DNA of 64,000 bases from an uncultured Acidimicrobiales bacterium (GTDB taxonomy: Bacteria > Actinomycetota > Acidimicrobiia > Acidimicrobiales > SZUA-35), in the NCBI GenBank assembly GCA_937922785.1, contig CALAJQ010000007.1:1-64000 (forward strand). The letters run 5' to 3'. Shown here in pieces: positions 62,270 through 64,000 of the stretch. Each line of letters begins with the position of its first letter. Within the stretch, counting starts at the first letter, position 1. Made by a program: the position numbers and the translations under genes. Under the pieces are notes generated by a model. That model saw only the letters and a list, made by a program, of their open reading frames with translations. It had not been told where the DNA came from and did not search any database.

Positions 62270-62900
62270 TATCTGGTCCGATGTGGTTTGTCCTTGGTGT
62301 TACATCGGAAAGCGAAGATTTGAACAAGCAATCGAGATATTCCACGAAGAGCATCCCGATGTGGAAATCAACGTTTCGTACCGGGCCTACATGCTTGACC
62401 CGACGTCCAAGCCTGGTGTGCATCAGCCTGTCCGTCAGGCTTATGAGAAGAAGTTTGGCGGCCCCGAAGCGGCTCAGCAGATCTTTGATCGAGTCACTGC
62501 CGAAGCGGCCGGAGAGGGTATCGAGTTCAACATGGACATCGCCCAGCGGGCCAACACTGGGCTTGCCCACCGGCTGCTCGTGTTAGCCGACCAGCTAGGT
62601 AGCCAGGGTGAAGTAAAGGAGCGGCTAATGGCTGCGTATTTCACTGATGGCAAGGCAATCGGTGACCTCGAGGTGCTCATTGAGATCGCAGGAGACGCGG
62701 GCATTGACAAGGCTGTGGCCCGTGAATTCCTGACTGGCAACGGTGGACGTAGCGAAGTCAGTGAGCAGCTCGAGTTTGCAGCCAACGCTGGCATCACATC
62801 TGTTCCGACCTTCGTGTTCAACGGATCCCAAGGGTTCTCGGGCGCACACCCGGTGAGATCGTTGGTGAAAGTTCTCAAACACCAGGCCAACGTTGCCTAA
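62259..62900 (+). CDS. DsbA-family oxidoreductase (FrnE-like)
   Basis: A 213-residue thioredoxin-fold protein with the active site CPWC in DIWSDVVCPWCYIGKRRFE and a cis-proline loop in GITSVPTFVFNGSQGFSGA. There is no signal peptide, so it is cytoplasmic like FrnE and 2-hydroxychromene-2-carboxylate isomerase relatives. Both cysteines are present, unlike the DsbA-like protein at 10406-11191. It overlaps the preceding acyltransferase gene, implying one transcript. Confidence 0.85.
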   Translation: MQVDIWSDVVCPWCYIGKRRFEQAIEIFHEEHPDVEINVSYRAYMLDPTSKPGVHQPVRQAYEKKFGGPEAAQQIFDRVTAEAAGEGIEFNMDIAQRANTGLAHRLLVLADQLGSQGEVKERLMAAYFTDGKAIGDLEVLIEIAGDAGIDKAVAREFLTGNGGRSEVSEQLEFAANAGITSVPTFVFNGSQGFSGAHPVRSLVKVLKHQANVA

Positions 62901-62904
62901 GGCT

Positions 62905-64000
62905 GTGTCGGTGGGATCCTGGGGTAAAGGGCCAGGGAGAACTAGACGCGACGCTCTCGGATTCCTGCTGGGCGGCACCGCTGTGTTGGCGTTGGCTGGA
63001 TGTCCGCGTGACGAGCAGGATTCGGTGGTCGTCCTGGACACTTTCTACGACTCCGGGGATGGCCGTCAGGCAATATTGGACGCTGTCGAGGTCACGGCGG
63101 TAGCCGAACTAGTCCGGATCGGCACAACTAGCCGCGAAAGCTTTGTGTCGAGCATCGATGACTACCTGGACTTCACCCCTGGTTCGGTCTTTACCTGGCC
63201 TGTGGGTCATGCCCTATCCGAACTGATTAACGGTGGCCAGGTTGAGCAGGTCTCACAAGCCTGGAACGCTGCGGATCTCAACCCTCGACTCCGCCGGTTG
63301 TCGTCGGATTCAGATGGTGTGCAGTTCATGGTGCCTCTTTGGTTTGACCCCGTCGGCTTTTTCTACTCAGCAACAGAATGGGCTGACTCTGGATATTCGG
63401 CTCCCGATACTGCTGAGGATTTGCTCGAGCTGGCCCAGGGCATGGCTAACGATGGCGTGTCCGCATTCGGTCTCTCTCGCCTAGCGACCCCAGCCTTAGT
63501 TGCCTTGTTTGACTACCTGGCTCTGGACGCCCACGGCGTGGTCGGGTACCGCCGTTCGATAACCCAATCCGGGGTTGACTTGGCTGAGTTTGGAGCCGAT
63601 GTGTTCCCGGTCTTACAAGAACTTTCGGCCATAGAATCAGCCCTACCCGAGAGCGCACCCGTATCGATTGTTCCAGCCCGGCTAAGCGACGCAGCAACCC
63701 GAGCCGGCACCGAACTTGAACTAAGCAGTTTCATCCTGGGCACCCAAGCCGTGGTCTCGCACAGTGAAGGGTTCATGATGAGCAAAACAGGCGTGGATCA
63801 AGATCTCACCAATCAGCTCCAGCTAATAACCGAGCTGGCCAAAATCGGGCCGCAACAAGCGTTCCTCGGAACGGGTTCGGCAATTCTTCCCGCCAACCTG
63901 AATGCGAACTACCAAGCAATGAATGCCACGATGTTGAACATGGTGGAAATAGTCGACCGAGCTGAAGACATCGTAGAATCCAGCGAAGTTGCCGAGCCTG
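62905..64000 (+). CDS. Extracellular solute-binding lipoprotein (partial)
   Basis: At least 365 codons, cut by the window end. The N-terminus has a twin-arginine RTRRDALGFLLGG followed by a lipobox, VLALAGC, so export through Tat and lipidation are likely. The body resembles family 1 substrate-binding proteins: VVVLDTFYDSGDGRQAILDAV, MVPLWFDPVGFFYSATEW and VSHSEGFMMSKTG. Such proteins deliver sugars or glycerol-phosphate compounds to an ABC permease, which would lie beyond the window. GTG at 62905 is chosen, with TTG at 62893 and GTG at 62911 as alternatives. Confidence 0.75.
   Translation, partial: MSVGSWGKGPGRTRRDALGFLLGGTAVLALAGCPRDEQDSVVVLDTFYDSGDGRQAILDAVEVTAVAELVRIGTTSRESFVSSIDDYLDFTPGSVFTWPVGHALSELINGGQVEQVSQAWNAADLNPRLRRLSSDSDGVQFMVPLWFDPVGFFYSATEWADSGYSAPDTAEDLLELAQGMANDGVSAFGLSRLATPALVALFDYLALDAHGVVGYRRSITQSGVDLAEFGADVFPVLQELSAIESALPESAPVSIVPARLSDAATRAGTELELSSFILGTQAVVSHSEGFMMSKTGVDQDLTNQLQLITELAKIGPQQAFLGTGSAILPANLNANYQAMNATMLNMVEIVDRAEDIVESSEVAEP

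Overview
The window comes from a free-living, moderately high-GC actinobacterium. The best guess is a marine or freshwater member of the Acidimicrobiia, inferred from gene content and frequent GTG/TTG starts; no rRNA or tRNA gene was recognised to confirm it. Gene density is high, with no gene-free stretch above 300 bases. Many genes overlap by 4-11 bases.

Layout. 1-5277: the 5' part of a glycine betaine/proline-type ABC transporter ATPase, a class V aminotransferase, and a leftward operon of enoyl-CoA hydratase, Baeyer-Villiger-type monooxygenase and family 2 glycosyltransferase. 5461-10382: a tightly overlapping four-gene operon that is the most unusual locus here. An ER/SipW-type signal peptidase is fused to a multi-pass membrane region and to GGDEF and EAL (cyclic di-GMP) domains, and it is flanked by three TasA/camelysin-like exported proteins. 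10406-21918: a DsbA-like protein, a stand-alone ClpN protein, a 3-hydroxyisobutyrate-dehydrogenase-like oxidoreductase, an unknown exported protein, an SNF2 helicase with a small partner, a homocysteine methyltransferase, a second class V aminotransferase and a class III nucleotide cyclase. 21954-35231: a giant, about 4425-residue DUF11-repeat surface protein ending in an LAFTG sorting signal.

35319-47953: an FMN split-barrel/DUF2470 protein, an rRNA/tRNA 2'-O-methyltransferase, a SelW-like selenoprotein whose in-frame UGA hides it from ordinary gene calling, a flavodoxin, a hexapeptide acyltransferase, a zinc metallopeptidase, a degenerate glutamate-dehydrogenase-like protein, an AbiEi/DUF559 protein embedded in short repeats, a membrane pyrophosphatase, an acyl-CoA dehydrogenase, a QueG-like Fe-S protein, a carotenoid oxygenase and a HIT-like protein. 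48010-56267: an operon for methylated-glycine breakdown (IclR regulator, soxBDAG, dimethylglycine dehydrogenase-like protein). 56380-64000: a GNAT gene bounded by a 47-bp inverted repeat, a frameshifted MFS gene, a beta-propeller lipoprotein, glpD, an acyl-glycerophosphate acyltransferase, a FrnE-like DsbA protein and the start of a solute-binding lipoprotein.

The betaine ABC transporter, the homocysteine methyltransferase, the dimethylglycine dehydrogenase-like protein and sarcosine oxidase together outline a route from glycine betaine through dimethylglycine and sarcosine to glycine. The 5.4-10.4 kb operon suggests that export and assembly of matrix fibres is coupled to cyclic di-GMP metabolism in one membrane protein. 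Short tandem duplications lie at four of nine convergent gene ends, which may reflect a habit of this genome.
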